NCBI RefSeq assembly: GCF_002399615.1
Contig: NZ_DHDZ01000031.1
Coordinates: 13,185-77,184 of the forward strand
Reading direction: 5' to 3'
DNA length: 64,000 nt
Source: Pedobacter sp. UBA4863
Lineage (GTDB): Bacteria; Bacteroidota; Bacteroidia; Sphingobacteriales; Sphingobacteriaceae
Shown: positions 27,447 to 37,317 of the stretch, piece after piece
How the letters are laid out: every line of letters starts with the position of its first letter
Position numbering within the stretch: the stretch's first letter is position 1
The notes under the pieces: model-generated
The model's database searches: none
Told to the model about the DNA's origin: nothing
What the model saw: the letters and a program-made list of their open reading frames with translations, nothing else
Translations under genes and position numbers: made by a program

Positions 27447-27512
27447 AATATTCAAAGTTTAATTTTCATAAAAATTTAAGCGTCCTGCACAATTTTCTCT
27501 AAAGTTGGGTGT
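27447..27512 (+). repeat. Left flank repeat of the RAYT/REP unit
   Basis: AATATTCAAAGTTTAATTTT then CATAAA (27447-27472) matches 28420-28445 at 25 of 26 positions. The similarity continues weakly to 27512 and 28489 with a shared CACAATTT and CTAAAG. The two copies bracket the transposase and its palindromes as direct repeats. Confidence 0.7.
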
Positions 27513-27588
27513 CCGATAGGTTGGAAACTTTACAGAGAAAACAGCACAACGATATTCATTTTCTTAAAATTTGGGTGTCCCCGCCCAA
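27513..27588 (+). repeat. REP-like direct repeat, copy 1
   Basis: This 76-bp unit starts CCGATAGGTTGGAAACTTTA and ends with a hairpin, TTGGGTGTCCCCGCCCAA (27571-27588; 7-bp stem with one wobble). It recurs 131 bp downstream with only a few changes. Confidence 0.8.
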
Positions 27589-27629
27589 CTTCATATAGGT
27601 ACACGAGTAATTATATCCTTTTTTCGGCA

Positions 27630-27641
27630 GGTGCAGGCACC
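27630..27641 (+). repeat. Short REP-like hairpin
   Basis: GGTGCAGGCACC forms a small stem (GGTG/CACC). It is one of several G/C-rich palindromes sharing GGGTG and CACCC words in the RAYT array. Confidence 0.5.
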
Positions 27642-27643
27642 CA

Positions 27644-27719
27644 CCGATAGATTGGAAACTTTACAGAGAAAACAGCACAACGATATTCATTTTCTTTAAA
27701 GTTGGGTGTCCCCACCCAC
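27644..27719 (+). repeat. REP-like direct repeat, copy 2
   Basis: This is the second copy of the 76-bp unit. It ends with a hairpin TGGGTG-TCCC-CACCCA (27703-27718). It lies 43 bp before the transposase start. Confidence 0.8.
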
Positions 27720-27761
27720 CTTATGTAAAAGATACCTAACTTTAATTCAAAGAAAAACAAA

Positions 27762-28307
27762 ATGAGTTTATTTCATAAACGACAAGGACAAATGGATAAT
27801 CATGAGATATATTTCTACACGGTTACTATTAATAACTTCCATCATTTGTTAAAATCAGCTGAGGTAAAAACAATCGTAATTGAATCGCTCCGCTATCTTT
27901 ATATAAACAAATTAGCTATTATATATGGTTATGTAATTATGCCAAATCATATCCACTTAATTTGGAAAACTATCAATGATGATAGAGATGAATCGGTAGT
28001 AGGAAGTTTTACCAAATATACGGCGCACCAATTCCAAAAATATTTAAAGTCTAACCATCCCCATCAACTCGAAACCTATAAAGTTGCTCTTAGTGATAGA
28101 AATTATCAGTTTTGGAAACGTGATGCTTTAGCTATCCCACTAAGCAGCTTACCAATATTAGAACAGAAATTAGATTATATTCATGCAAATCCGATACAAG
28201 AGAAATGGAAATTGGCAAAATTCCCTGAAGATTATAGATGGAGCAGTGCAAGTTTTTATCAAAACGGAATTGATGAGTTTGGCATATTAACCCATTATAG
28301 AGATTAG
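27762..28307 (+). CDS. REP-associated tyrosine transposase (RAYT, Y1/HUH family)
   Basis: This 181-residue protein has the HUH motif MPNHIHLIW near residue 60 and the C-terminal block KLDYIHANPIQEKW followed by PEDYRWSSASFY, which marks RAYT proteins rather than TnpA of IS200/IS605. The catalytic tyrosine is probably the one in KLDYIHANP or just before it. RAYTs nick single-stranded REP hairpins and are thought to spread them. No tnpB is next to it. G/C-rich palindromes of one family lie on both sides, which supports a link between gene and repeats. Confidence 0.88.
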   Translation: MSLFHKRQGQMDNHEIYFYTVTINNFHHLLKSAEVKTIVIESLRYLYINKLAIIYGYVIMPNHIHLIWKTINDDRDESVVGSFTKYTAHQFQKYLKSNHPHQLETYKVALSDRNYQFWKRDALAIPLSSLPILEQKLDYIHANPIQEKWKLAKFPEDYRWSSASFYQNGIDEFGILTHYRD

Positions 28308-28309
28308 TT

Positions 28310-28409
28310 CGGTGGGTGGGGACACCCCGCCGATAGATAATATAAGTTAACTCCCTAAAGTTGGCTGTCCCCACCCAACTTCTCTTTTTCTGTAGGTGAA
28401 GACACCTAC
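28310..28409 (+). repeat. REP-like palindromes downstream of the RAYT gene
   Basis: Three hairpins lie in 100 bp: CGGTGGG/CCCGCCG (28310-28332, starting 2 bp after the stop codon), AAGTTGG/CCAACTT (28358-28381) and GTAGGTG/CACCTAC (28392-28409, perfect). The words TGTCCCC and CCGATAG are shared with the upstream repeats. Confidence 0.75.
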
Positions 28410-28419
28410 CGATAGGTTG

Positions 28420-28489
28420 AATATTCAAAGTTTAATTTACATAAACCCGTCATTATCCTTCACAATTTCCCCCTAAAGATTAGGCTGCC
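28420..28489 (+). repeat. Right flank repeat of the RAYT/REP unit
   Basis: This is the second copy of the flank repeat at 27447-27512, in the same orientation; the first 26 bp match at 25 positions. Together they frame a unit of about 1 kb. Confidence 0.7.
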
Positions 28490-28509
28490 ATCCTCCTTAT
28501 GTTAACTCA

Positions 28510-29790
28510 TTACCTCTTCAAAATCTTTAGGCCAATACCGCAATTTAAACACTTTTTAGCATTGCAATAGTCTTTTCGCAACTGCAATAAGGCTTGTGTT
28601 TGGTAGGCATTATCTGCAACAACGCCCGCTTCTAAATATGATGTAACAATTGCATTTTTCTCGGCAGTAATACTCTCTAACAAATAAAAAGCACGGGTTT
28701 GAAAGTTAGCTTGGCCTGTGTATTTGCCATAAGCAAACAAAAACAAGCTTACCGTATTGATCAAAATATTATCTATGGATGATTTTCCTAGTTGCAGGTA
28801 AACTTTTTCTGCTTCTTTGTTAAAATGATAGTGTTTTTGCCAAAATGGGTTTACTGGTAGTTCTTCAAAAAGCAAATGCAATTCTTTTACATTTTTTACT
28901 TCCAATACTTTAGAAAACAAATGGCTCGATTTTACAATTAGTGCGGCAAATTGTGCTAACCTTAATGTTGGAAAATTTTGCGGACGCATTCTTAAAAACT
29001 TCCAAAGTGAAATATCAATAGGTGTTAAGCCATATTTCTTTTTCAAAAAAGCATACTCGTTTTTTAATTGCTTAGGATAGTTATCTTCAAAACTTTGATT
29101 TAAAAACCCCGCCTGACCAAAAATTAACGCTTCTATTTGCAAAGGTTGATCTTTATACTTGGCAAATAAGTTTTGTGATAAACTTTGGGCAAGTACCTGC
29201 ATGGGCAAGGCATTAACTTTAAAACCGAAACTTTTGGCCATAAAATGATAAAAGGTTTCGTCCCAGTTACCGTTTAATTGTGCTAAACACGCAAAAACTT
29301 CTTCAGATTTCTGTGCTAGCCTTTCTACCAACACCCTAGCTAAAAATCCATTAACCACAAAGCTATCTACCTTTCCTATTTGCTGCTCGCAAGGAAAAAT
29401 ATTTGTTGAAGCTATTAAACGCTCATAATTTTCGAACAGGTGTTGGGGAATTTTATCTTTAAGACTTAAAGTAGGCAATAACGTGCCATCGGCTCTTGTA
29501 ATAGCAATATCGTGTTCCCAAACTACATGCAACACTACATTTTCATAGGCGCTATCGTTTTGGTGCCTGTGCACATTCCAGTCTGATGATTTTAAGTGCA
29601 CTTCTACTTGTCCTACCCAAGTGGTACCGTCAATACTAATTTTGGCATTAGTAAAATCTGGGCCTGCGTTTTTATTAGGAAAGCCACAGTTCAATATTTT
29701 TAATGGTTCTCCATCAACAGTTTCAAGCTGCAATGTATGATACAACCTAAACTGCCAAACAAAATGTAGAAATTCTTCGGGAAAGCGCAT
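28510..29790 (-). CDS. DUF2851-family protein
   Basis: This 426-residue cytoplasmic protein is of the DUF2851 type, found almost only in Bacteroidota. Family blocks seen are FPEEFLHFVWQFRLY at the start, GFPNKNAGPDFTNAKI, VEVHLKSSDWNVHRHQND and the C-terminal cysteine pair in CNAKKCLNCGIG. The VEVHLKSSDW stretch recalls a nuclease-like core, but the function is unknown. It stands alone on this strand. Confidence 0.85.
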   Translation of the reverse strand: MRFPEEFLHFVWQFRLYHTLQLETVDGEPLKILNCGFPNKNAGPDFTNAKISIDGTTWVGQVEVHLKSSDWNVHRHQNDSAYENVVLHVVWEHDIAITRADGTLLPTLSLKDKIPQHLFENYERLIASTNIFPCEQQIGKVDSFVVNGFLARVLVERLAQKSEEVFACLAQLNGNWDETFYHFMAKSFGFKVNALPMQVLAQSLSQNLFAKYKDQPLQIEALIFGQAGFLNQSFEDNYPKQLKNEYAFLKKKYGLTPIDISLWKFLRMRPQNFPTLRLAQFAALIVKSSHLFSKVLEVKNVKELHLLFEELPVNPFWQKHYHFNKEAEKVYLQLGKSSIDNILINTVSLFLFAYGKYTGQANFQTRAFYLLESITAEKNAIVTSYLEAGVVADNAYQTQALLQLRKDYCNAKKCLNCGIGLKILKR

Positions 29791-29871
29791 ATTTGAAGTT
29801 ACGAATATTTAACTTGAAATATACATACCGCTATATATTTTCGTTGTTAAACACGAACAACTAAAACCTGT

Positions 29872-30768
29872 TTAAGTAGTAGGTTTCTTATAATTCGTAA
29901 TAAAAACGCCTAAAATAATCAGTACAGTAGCAATCAGTAAATCGTAGGTAACGGTTTCGTTTAATACCAACCAACCTAAAAATATGGCTATAATGGTATT
30001 AAAATAAGAAAGAATAGAAACTTCTGTAGCGGTTACTTTTTTAAGCGCATAATTATAACAGAAGAAACCAACCACCGATCCAAATACGCCTAAATAAACA
30101 ATAGCAGCCATACTTTCCAAGCTCCATTTATTAAAGTCTGTAGCAGGAGAAACCAACGAAGCTATAACTAACTGTGCAATGGCCGCATAGGCAAACTGGT
30201 AAAATAAGTCGAGAAAAATATTATTGCTCTTTTGTGTGTATTTCTTAATATAAATAGTACCCGCTGCCCATCCAGAAATGGCTATTGCCAAGTAAGCGAT
30301 ACCTGTTTTATAATTGGGATCTAACAAATCGCCCAAGCCATCTCTAAAAATAAAAGCCACCCCACTAAAACCAATAATTACACCTATAAAACCTTTTAAA
30401 CTGGGTTTTTGCAAGCCAAAAACTAAACTACCTAAAAATACGATAATGGGCGATAGCGCAGTAAGCAAAGAGGCCAAACCACTAGGAATACTCTCCTCGG
30501 CTACGGTAGTCATTCCGTTGGCAATAATAATCATTAAACTAGCCAAGAAAATTTGGCGACCAAGGCTCTTCCACCCTATCCATTTAAACTCATTTTTGTA
30601 TAGTAAAATAACTAACAATATTAAGGAAGCAACCACTTGGCGTAAACCCGCCACAAACCAGGCCGGAATAGTTTGTACCGCTATGCGAATGCCCAAATAT
30701 GTAGTGCCCCAAACAATAGCAATGGTAAACAGTGCTACAATTAATTTAACGTCTTTTTGTGTACTCAT
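29872..30768 (-). CDS. EamA/DMT-superfamily transporter
   Basis: This 298-residue inner-membrane protein has about ten hydrophobic helices in two EamA repeats. The first starts [18 protein letters not shown] and the second [19 protein letters not shown]. The family exports amino acids or other metabolites; the substrate is unknown. The ATG overlaps the pyrF stop by 4 bp (ATGA), so the two are translated together. Confidence 0.92.
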   Translation of the reverse strand: MSTQKDVKLIVALFTIAIVWGTTYLGIRIAVQTIPAWFVAGLRQVVASLILLVILLYKNEFKWIGWKSLGRQIFLASLMIIIANGMTTVAEESIPSGLASLLTALSPIIVFLGSLVFGLQKPSLKGFIGVIIGFSGVAFIFRDGLGDLLDPNYKTGIAYLAIAISGWAAGTIYIKKYTQKSNNIFLDLFYQFAYAAIAQLVIASLVSPATDFNKWSLESMAAIVYLGVFGSVVGFFCYNYALKKVTATEVSILSYFNTIIAIFLGWLVLNETVTYDLLIATVLIILGVFITNYKKPTT

Positions 30769-31595
30769 ATTAAATTAGCGGCCACAAGGATCTGCTCCAT
30801 TTCTTGTTGTAAAGCCAATGCTTCTGCTCTTGCTTTTTCGGCAAAATCTTCGCCATTGCTTGCATAGATAATGCTACGAGCGGCATTAACCAATAAACCA
30901 CACTGTTTGTTTAAACCGTGTTCGCAAACCGCACTTAAACTGCCGCCCTGTGCACCAACACCTGGCACTAATAAGAAATTATCTGGCGCCAACCTACGGA
31001 TATTTTTAAACTCCTCGGCTTGGGTAGCACCAACTACGTACATCATTTGGTGGCTATCTGCCCATTGTTGCGAAGTGGTAATTACTTGCTCATAAAGCTT
31101 GTGATGATCGCTCTGCTTTACTTGAAAATCTTGGCTACCCTGATTAGAGGTTAATGCCAGCAGAATTACCCACTTATCTTGGTAAGCTAAAAATGGTGAA
31201 ACCGAATCTTTGCCCATATAAGGCGCAACGGTAATCGAATCAAAGCTCATTCCCGAACTTTCTTCCTTAAAAAATGCTTCTGCATACATGGCCGAAGTAT
31301 TGCCAATATCGCCGCGTTTGGCATCGGCAATGGTAAACACCTCTTTCGGAAAATGTTTCCAAGTTTTCACCAAAGTATCCCAACCTTGCACCCCACGGGT
31401 TTCGTAAAAAGCAGTATTGGGCTTGTATGCCACGCACAAATCATGGGTAGCGTCAATTAGCTGCTTGTTAAATTCAAGTATTGGGTTGTCATATTTTAAA
31501 AGATGTTTAGGCAACTTATCCAATACTGGATCTAGGCCTATGCATAAAAATGATTTCTTACGTTGAATTTGTTCGAAAAGCTGCTGTTTGTTCAT
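30765..31595 (-). CDS. pyrF: Orotidine 5'-phosphate decarboxylase (type 2)
   Basis: This 276-residue enzyme of UMP synthesis is of the long PyrF class. Motifs are [14 protein letters not shown] at the start, [11 protein letters not shown], the catalytic [11 protein letters not shown] (Asp-Lys-Asp) and PGVGAQGGS for phosphate binding. It converts OMP to UMP. The last four bases overlap the DMT transporter gene. Confidence 0.96.
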   Translation of the reverse strand: MNKQQLFEQIQRKKSFLCIGLDPVLDKLPKHLLKYDNPILEFNKQLIDATHDLCVAYKPNTAFYETRGVQGWDTLVKTWKHFPKEVFTIADAKRGDIGNTSAMYAEAFFKEESSGMSFDSITVAPYMGKDSVSPFLAYQDKWVILLALTSNQGSQDFQVKQSDHHKLYEQVITTSQQWADSHQMMYVVGATQAEEFKNIRRLAPDNFLLVPGVGAQGGSLSAVCEHGLNKQCGLLVNAARSIIYASNGEDFAEKARAEALALQQEMEQILVAANLI

Positions 31596-31920
31596 GTTGC
31601 AAAGATGAAGAAATTTACGGTTTTAGATTTACGATTTAGGATTTTTTTTACCGCATTGTTACATTAAGCCTATGGGAAGGCAACTTACACAGGCTTCATT
31701 AGCTATGAATTTGAACGATTAATAAGGCAACATGTATTTTTTTTAAAAAATATCTTGCAGATTAAAATCCATTTTCATACAATTGTGGCATAATTCCCAG
31801 AAAGTTTATCTGAATACCTCCCGAAAATCCTTAGCTAGAAAAATTTCTTAAATCTTTTAAGCCCATTTTTGGTTGTATTATTTGGTTAAACCCAAAAATA
31901 AAATTCTCGACAAAATATAA
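31596..31920 (+). other. Leader region of rho; no gene
   Basis: These 325 bp between the divergent pyrF and rho genes have no supportable open frame. A short spacer word with TAGATTTACGATTTAGGA lies near pyrF. The part next to rho is very A/T rich (TTTTAAGCCCATTTTTGG, then AAACCCAAAAATAAAA) and should hold the rho promoter and a long leader. Confidence 0.4.
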
Positions 31921-33624
31921 ATGTTTAGTAAAACAGAACTAACTGAAAAGCTTACCGCCGAATTACGTGAGTTAGCTAAAACAAGTGGCGTTGACAATGC
32001 GGGCGATTTACGCAAAAACGACTTGATTGAAGAAATTCTAAAAAAACAAGCAGCTACTAGCGAAGTAAGCGTTACGCCAACACCTCATGCAGTAGAAGCC
32101 TCATCTGAAAAACCTGCTAGAAAAAGAACGCGTATCCCAAAAGATACAGCCCCTGTAGTAGAGGAGAAAAAAGAAGACAAAGCTCCAGAGCCTACTCTTT
32201 TTGATAAGGCTGAAGAAATAGAAATTCCTTCACCAGATTTTGAAGCTATTGCTTTGGTAACAGGCCAAGAACTTTCGAAACAAGAAAGCATTGCCGATAA
32301 GTTAAAAAACCAAAAATCGAAAAGAGAGCGAACCTCTAAAGACGAAAAAGGCGAACAAAACAATAACGAGATCATTGTTATCGATGAAAAGCCTGCTAGA
32401 GAAGAAAAACCTCAGCGAGACGAAAACCGTCAGCAAAAACCCCAAAACAATACCAACAACGGAGGTGGCCACCACAAACAAAACGAAACCAGCTATTCTA
32501 ACTTAGATTTCGACAACACCATTACTAATGAGGGTGTGCTAGAAATTATGCCAGATGGCTACGGTTTCTTACGTTCGGCAGATTATAATTATTTATCTTC
32601 TCCAGATGATATTTATGTATCGCAATCGCAAATTAAATTGTTTGGTTTAAAAACTGGCGATACGGTGAACGGAAGTATCCGCCCACCAAAAGAAGGCGAA
32701 AAATATTTCCCATTGGTAAAGGTAATTAGCATTAATGGGCGTGTACCTGCTGATGTTAGGGATAGGGTTCCTTTTGATTACCTTACCCCACTTTTCCCTA
32801 CAGAAAAATTAAACCTGTTTACCGATAGCAGCAATTATTCTACCCGTATTATGGACTTGTTTACCCCAATTGGTAAAGGCCAGCGTGGTTTAATTGTGGC
32901 GCAACCAAAAACGGGTAAAACTAATTTGTTAAAAGAAGTGGCCAACGCCATTGCTAAAAATCACCCAGAAGTTTATTTAATTATCTTATTAATAGACGAG
33001 CGTCCGGAAGAGGTAACCGATATGGCCCGCAGCGTAAGGGCCGAAGTAGTTTCTTCTACTTTTGACGAGCCTGCTGAAAGACACGTAAAAATTGCCAATA
33101 TTGTATTAGAAAAATCTAAGCGTTTGGTAGAATGCGGTCATGATGTAGTGATCTTGCTAGATTCTATTACCCGTTTGGCAAGAGCTTATAATACCACTGC
33201 ACCTGCTTCTGGCAAAATTCTTTCGGGCGGTGTTGATGCCAATGCACTGCATAAACCTAAACGTTTTTTTGGTGCGGCCCGTAATATAGAAAAAGGCGGA
33301 TCGTTAACTATTTTAGCTACAGCTTTAACCGAAACTGGCTCTAAAATGGACGAGGTAATTTTCGAAGAATTTAAAGGTACAGGTAACATGGAGCTACAAT
33401 TAGACCGTAAATTGGCCAACAAGCGTATCTTCCCTGCAATTGACATTACCGCATCAAGTACGCGTAGAGATGATTTATTGTTAGATAGAGAAAACCTACA
33501 ACGCATTTGGGTACTGCGCAACCACTTGGCCGACATGAATAGCCAAGAGGCAATGGAATTGGTACAAGCCCAAATTAAAGGCACCAAGAGTAACGAGGAG
33601 TTTTTAATGGGAATGAACGGCTAG
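31921..33624 (+). CDS. rho: Transcription termination factor Rho
   Basis: This 567-residue protein has a Rho_N helical domain (residues 1-45), a charged disordered insertion (about 46-190, many Lys/Glu/Asn), an RNA-binding cold-shock-like domain ([22 protein letters not shown]), and the ATPase with Walker [12 protein letters not shown] and Walker [17 protein letters not shown]. It is longer than E. coli Rho because of the insertion, which is usual in Bacteroidota. It is a hexameric RNA helicase that ends transcription. Confidence 0.97.
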   Translation: MFSKTELTEKLTAELRELAKTSGVDNAGDLRKNDLIEEILKKQAATSEVSVTPTPHAVEASSEKPARKRTRIPKDTAPVVEEKKEDKAPEPTLFDKAEEIEIPSPDFEAIALVTGQELSKQESIADKLKNQKSKRERTSKDEKGEQNNNEIIVIDEKPAREEKPQRDENRQQKPQNNTNNGGGHHKQNETSYSNLDFDNTITNEGVLEIMPDGYGFLRSADYNYLSSPDDIYVSQSQIKLFGLKTGDTVNGSIRPPKEGEKYFPLVKVISINGRVPADVRDRVPFDYLTPLFPTEKLNLFTDSSNYSTRIMDLFTPIGKGQRGLIVAQPKTGKTNLLKEVANAIAKNHPEVYLIILLIDERPEEVTDMARSVRAEVVSSTFDEPAERHVKIANIVLEKSKRLVECGHDVVILLDSITRLARAYNTTAPASGKILSGGVDANALHKPKRFFGAARNIEKGGSLTILATALTETGSKMDEVIFEEFKGTGNMELQLDRKLANKRIFPAIDITASSTRRDDLLLDRENLQRIWVLRNHLADMNSQEAMELVQAQIKGTKSNEEFLMGMNG

Positions 33625-33634
33625 TAAAAATTTT

Positions 33635-33688
33635 ACGTTATACGTTATAAAATTGTAAGTTTGGCTTTGCAATAAAAACGTATAACGT
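33635..33688 (+). repeat. Inverted repeat between rho and pssA
   Basis: ACGTTATACGTT (33635-33646) pairs perfectly with AACGTATAACGT (33677-33688). A third related word, ATAACGTAA, follows. The stem is A/T rich and lacks a T run, so it is more likely a spacer repeat than a standard terminator. Confidence 0.5.
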
Positions 33689-33711
33689 AATACCTATAAC
33701 GTAACACTCAA

Positions 33712-34383
33712 ATGCTGAACCTACCTAATGCTTTAACCTGTGCCAATCTACTTTCTGGCTGTATTGGTATTGTGTTTTGTTTTAATGGCGATTTAAAATC
33801 TGCCGCCTATTTTGTAATTCTATCAGGAATATTCGACTTTTTTGATGGAATGGCAGCTAGGGCGCTAAACATAAAAAACAGCATTGGTAAAGACCTTGAT
33901 TCATTAGCTGATGTAGTTAGTTTCGGATTTTTACCCGGAGCAATTATGTATCACCTCTTTAAGGCCAGCGATGCCCCACATCAATACCTATCCTATTTTG
34001 GTTTCATCATTACTTTATTCTCGGCTTTAAGGTTGGCCAAGTTCAATACCGATACTCGCCAAACAGTAGATTTTATTGGCTTAAATACACCTATGAACAC
34101 CCTGTTCATTGTATCGTTACCTTACGTGGCCGATTATCATCCGCAAATAATTGGCAATTGGCTAGTTTTAGCTGCTATTTCTGTAGTAAGCAGTTATTTA
34201 TTGGTAAGCGAAATCAAGATTTTCTCTCTAAAATTTAACAATTTGAAATGGGGCGAAAACAAAATTAAATTTATATTTATGATTTTATCGCTCGCATTAT
34301 TTGTTTGGCAACAGTTTGTAGCGCTGCCAATTATCCTATTGCTTTACATAGGATTGTCTTTTGTTTATTTCAAGAATAAATAA
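33712..34383 (+). CDS. pssA: CDP-diacylglycerol-serine O-phosphatidyltransferase
   Basis: This 223-residue membrane enzyme has the CDP-alcohol phosphotransferase signature in FDFFDGMAARALN followed by GKDLDSLADVVSFG (residues about 42-70), with all the conserved Asp residues. Several hydrophobic helices follow. It makes phosphatidylserine, the precursor of phosphatidylethanolamine. It lies 87 bp after rho on the same strand. Confidence 0.93.
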   Translation: MLNLPNALTCANLLSGCIGIVFCFNGDLKSAAYFVILSGIFDFFDGMAARALNIKNSIGKDLDSLADVVSFGFLPGAIMYHLFKASDAPHQYLSYFGFIITLFSALRLAKFNTDTRQTVDFIGLNTPMNTLFIVSLPYVADYHPQIIGNWLVLAAISVVSSYLLVSEIKIFSLKFNNLKWGENKIKFIFMILSLALFVWQQFVALPIILLLYIGLSFVYFKNK

Positions 34384-34442
34384 CGTAAATTTTAAGGTGT
34401 CAATTCATACATAGCATACCCTGAAATTAAATTCAGAGCCTG

Positions 34443-34820
34443 CTACAACTGCGCTTCTAATGCTGCTTTAGACTTGGCTACTTGCGTTAAAATCATGTTC
34501 AGTTCTTGCTTAATTTCTGCCAATGCGCCCGGAATAGCTGCTACATTTAGTTCTTCTTTGGCATTATGCTCAATTACTTGTACATAATCTCTAATATCCG
34601 CTCTACCTACATAATAAAAAGTAGGCTTTACTTTATGGGCAAACTCAGACGCTGCCTTCCAATCTTTGGCATCAACGGCTCGCTGCAAATCTTCCAAATA
34701 AACAGGAATTTGTTCAACCAAAGTATCTAGCATCTCAATCATAAATTCTGCACTATCGCCAGACATTTCTTTCAAATAAGACAGATCTAAGTCTACTGTA
34801 CTTTTTGCCGGGTTAATCAT
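34443..34820 (-). CDS. Histidine phosphotransfer (Hpt) domain protein
   Basis: This 125-residue stand-alone Hpt protein has the phosphorylated histidine in the helix SEFAHKVKPTFYYVGR (about residue 63). It matches the four-helix Hpt pattern, with LDLSYLKEMSGDSAEFMIEM at the start. It would pass phosphate between a hybrid sensor kinase and a response regulator; neither is encoded nearby. It lies 12 bp after folK on the same strand. Confidence 0.85.
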   Translation of the reverse strand: MINPAKSTVDLDLSYLKEMSGDSAEFMIEMLDTLVEQIPVYLEDLQRAVDAKDWKAASEFAHKVKPTFYYVGRADIRDYVQVIEHNAKEELNVAAIPGALAEIKQELNMILTQVAKSKAALEAQL

Positions 34821-34832
34821 AGGAATATTTGG

Positions 34833-35324
34833 TTATATTTTATGAACAGTTAATTTGTCGCTCAAGTTAAATAAAATGCTTGAAATTTTTTGCTTAAAAA
34901 CTGGATGAATAAAATTTCCTGCAATTTCGTTCAAAGGCACTAGCACAAATCTACGTTTATGCATTTCTGGGTGGGGTAAAATTAAGCTTGGATCTTGCAT
35001 AATTTCATTACCATAGAAAATAATATCGATATCTATTAAACGTTCTCCCCATCTTTCTAACCTCACCCTTCCCATTTTCTGTTCAATAGCCAACAATAAT
35101 TTTAACATATGCAAAGGCTCCAGTTCGCTGTTTACAGCAATGGCCTGATTTAAAAAACCAGGCTGATCTGTTTTGCCCCAGGCCGCAGTTTCATACACGC
35201 TAGATTTTGCAAAAACCTCTCCAATTTCACGTTCTATGTACGCTATTGCCGTAGCTAAATTTTGCGCTCTATTGCCAAGGTTAGTACCAAGTAACAAATA
35301 AGCGGTGTTACTATCTAATTTCAT
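34833..35324 (-). CDS. folK: 2-amino-4-hydroxy-6-hydroxymethyldihydropteridine pyrophosphokinase
   Basis: This 163-residue HPPK of folate synthesis has the start AYLLLGTNLGNRAQNL, the substrate loop SSVYETAAWGKTDQPGFLN, and the signature RWGERLIDIDIIFYGN with the magnesium-binding aspartates. It is full length. It precedes the Hpt gene and is divergent from sppA. Confidence 0.95.
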   Translation of the reverse strand: MKLDSNTAYLLLGTNLGNRAQNLATAIAYIEREIGEVFAKSSVYETAAWGKTDQPGFLNQAIAVNSELEPLHMLKLLLAIEQKMGRVRLERWGERLIDIDIIFYGNEIMQDPSLILPHPEMHKRRFVLVPLNEIAGNFIHPVFKQKISSILFNLSDKLTVHKI

Positions 35325-35433
35325 ATTGTATTTAGAGTTTATAGCGATAGCATTTTATGCGTTGCCCTAACACTTATTTTCGATATATCTCAATGCATTC
35401 TTTATATTTACAAATTAAACGTTATTACAACTT

Positions 35434-37200
35434 ATGAAAGAATTTTTCAAGTATGTTTTTGCTACAATAGTGGGCATAGTGCTTTCTACAATTATCATAG
35501 GCATTCTAGGCCTTATTGTACTCGTGGGTATGATCTCGTCGTTAGATAGCGATACCAAAACTACTGTAAAGGAAAACTCGGTATTATACCTCAACCTAGA
35601 TCAAACTATTATTGAAAGAACACCCGAAGATTCGTTCGGAAAGTTTTTTGGCGGCGCTAATGATAAAAGTATAGGTTTTAACGATGTAATAAAAGCGCTA
35701 AAAAAAGCGCAATCAGACGAAAATATAAAAGCTGTTTATATTAATGTAAGTGCTCCTAATGCAGGGATGGCTACCATGTTGGAAGTTAGAAATGCTATTA
35801 TAGATTTCAAAAAAAGTAAAAAACCTATAATTGCCTACAGCGAGGTTTACACTCAAGGCGCATACTATTTAGCCTCTGCAGCTAACAAGGTTTATTTAAA
35901 CCCCGAGGGCGATTTAGAATTTAAAGGATTTAGTTCTGAACTGATCTTCTTTAAAGGTGCCTTAGAAAAACTGGGCATTGAGGCCCAAGTTATTCGTGTT
36001 GGAAATTACAAAAGTGCAGTAGAGCCTTTTATAAACACCAAAATGAGCGATTATAATCGTCAACAAGTTACTGCTTATGTAAATAGTCTGTACCAAACCT
36101 TCTTAAATGGCATTGCCGAAACCCGTAAAATAGAAAAAGACAGTTTATATCAAATTGCCAACCAATATAAAATACAATTCCCTAAAGATGCCTTGGCCTA
36201 CAAAATGGTTGATGGATTAAAATATAAAGATGAAGTATTAGATGAGCTGAGAAACATTACAGGCAAAGGCAAAAAAGACGACATCAATAGTATAAGCATT
36301 AACGATTATATTAAGAACCTGCCTACACAAGGCAATGTGGCTTCAAAAAACAAAGTGGCTGTTATTTATGCCAATGGCGATATTGTTGGCGGCGAAGGCT
36401 CTGATGAGCAAATTGGCTCTGAACGTATCTCTAGAGCTATTAGAAAGGCTCGTTTAGACGAGAATGTAAAAGCCATTGTTTTACGCGTAAACTCTGGTGG
36501 CGGTAGTGCATTAGCTTCTGATGTAATTTGGAGAGAAATGGTATTAAGCAAAAAGGTAAAACCTGTAATGGCTTCTTTCGGTGATGTGGCCGCATCTGGC
36601 GGATATTATATCGCCGCTGGTGCCGATAGTATTTTTGTACAACCTAATACCATTACTGGTTCTATCGGCGTATTTGGCATTATTCCAAACTTCCAAAACT
36701 TACTTAACAACAAGTTAGGCTTAACTTTCGATGGTGTTAAAACAGGGCAATATGCCGATATTATGAGCACCAATAGACCTTTAACTCCTGGTGAGCGGGC
36801 TATTATCCAAAAAAGTGTAAACAAAATCTACGATACTTTTATTAGCAAAGTAGCCGACGGGAGAAAGAAAACCAAAACACAGGTTGATAGTTTAGGAGGC
36901 GGCCGTGTTTGGATAGGCACCGAAGCTGTTAAAAATGGTTTAGCAGATAGATTGGGAAGCTTTAGCGACGCCGTTAAATCTGCGGCTACCAAAGCTAAAT
37001 TAAAGGATTATAGAGTGGTAGAATATCCAGAAAAAATTGATCCATTAAAAGAGCTATTAAGCTCTGCAAAAGATAAAGTAAGTGCTTATTACGCTAAAAA
37101 AGAATTTGGCGAAAATTACCTGTACTACAAACAAATGCAAAAAACCTTAACCAATAGTGGCATTCAGACTAGAATGGATTACGAGATTAGAATTAAGTAA
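35434..37200 (+). CDS. sppA: Signal peptide peptidase SppA (67K type)
   Basis: This 588-residue membrane protease has one N-terminal helix (about residues 8-35) and two SppA/S49 domains. The catalytic lysine is in RVGNYKSAVEPF (first domain, about residue 192) and the catalytic serine in DVAASGGYYIA (second domain, about residue 390), as in the tandem-repeat SppA of E. coli. It degrades leftover signal peptides in the membrane. Confidence 0.96.
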   Translation: MKEFFKYVFATIVGIVLSTIIIGILGLIVLVGMISSLDSDTKTTVKENSVLYLNLDQTIIERTPEDSFGKFFGGANDKSIGFNDVIKALKKAQSDENIKAVYINVSAPNAGMATMLEVRNAIIDFKKSKKPIIAYSEVYTQGAYYLASAANKVYLNPEGDLEFKGFSSELIFFKGALEKLGIEAQVIRVGNYKSAVEPFINTKMSDYNRQQVTAYVNSLYQTFLNGIAETRKIEKDSLYQIANQYKIQFPKDALAYKMVDGLKYKDEVLDELRNITGKGKKDDINSISINDYIKNLPTQGNVASKNKVAVIYANGDIVGGEGSDEQIGSERISRAIRKARLDENVKAIVLRVNSGGGSALASDVIWREMVLSKKVKPVMASFGDVAASGGYYIAAGADSIFVQPNTITGSIGVFGIIPNFQNLLNNKLGLTFDGVKTGQYADIMSTNRPLTPGERAIIQKSVNKIYDTFISKVADGRKKTKTQVDSLGGGRVWIGTEAVKNGLADRLGSFSDAVKSAATKAKLKDYRVVEYPEKIDPLKELLSSAKDKVSAYYAKKEFGENYLYYKQMQKTLTNSGIQTRMDYEIRIK

Positions 37201-37317
37201 CACCCTAGCCCCCAGAAGGGGAACTTTAAACCTTACAATTAAAAGCTGCTTGGTATTCTTTTGTGTATTTTGTGGTAAAAAATCGTAAATCGTAATTCTA
37301 AAATCGTAAATCTCCTC

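Noticed and set aside
27513..27719. CRISPR-like array
   Set aside because: There are only two long repeats of 76 bp at 131-bp spacing, no cas genes, and the repeats belong to the RAYT palindrome family.
27762..28307. Complete IS200/IS605 insertion sequence
   Set aside because: The protein has the RAYT C-terminal block, there is no tnpB, and the ends are REP-like arrays rather than defined IS ends.
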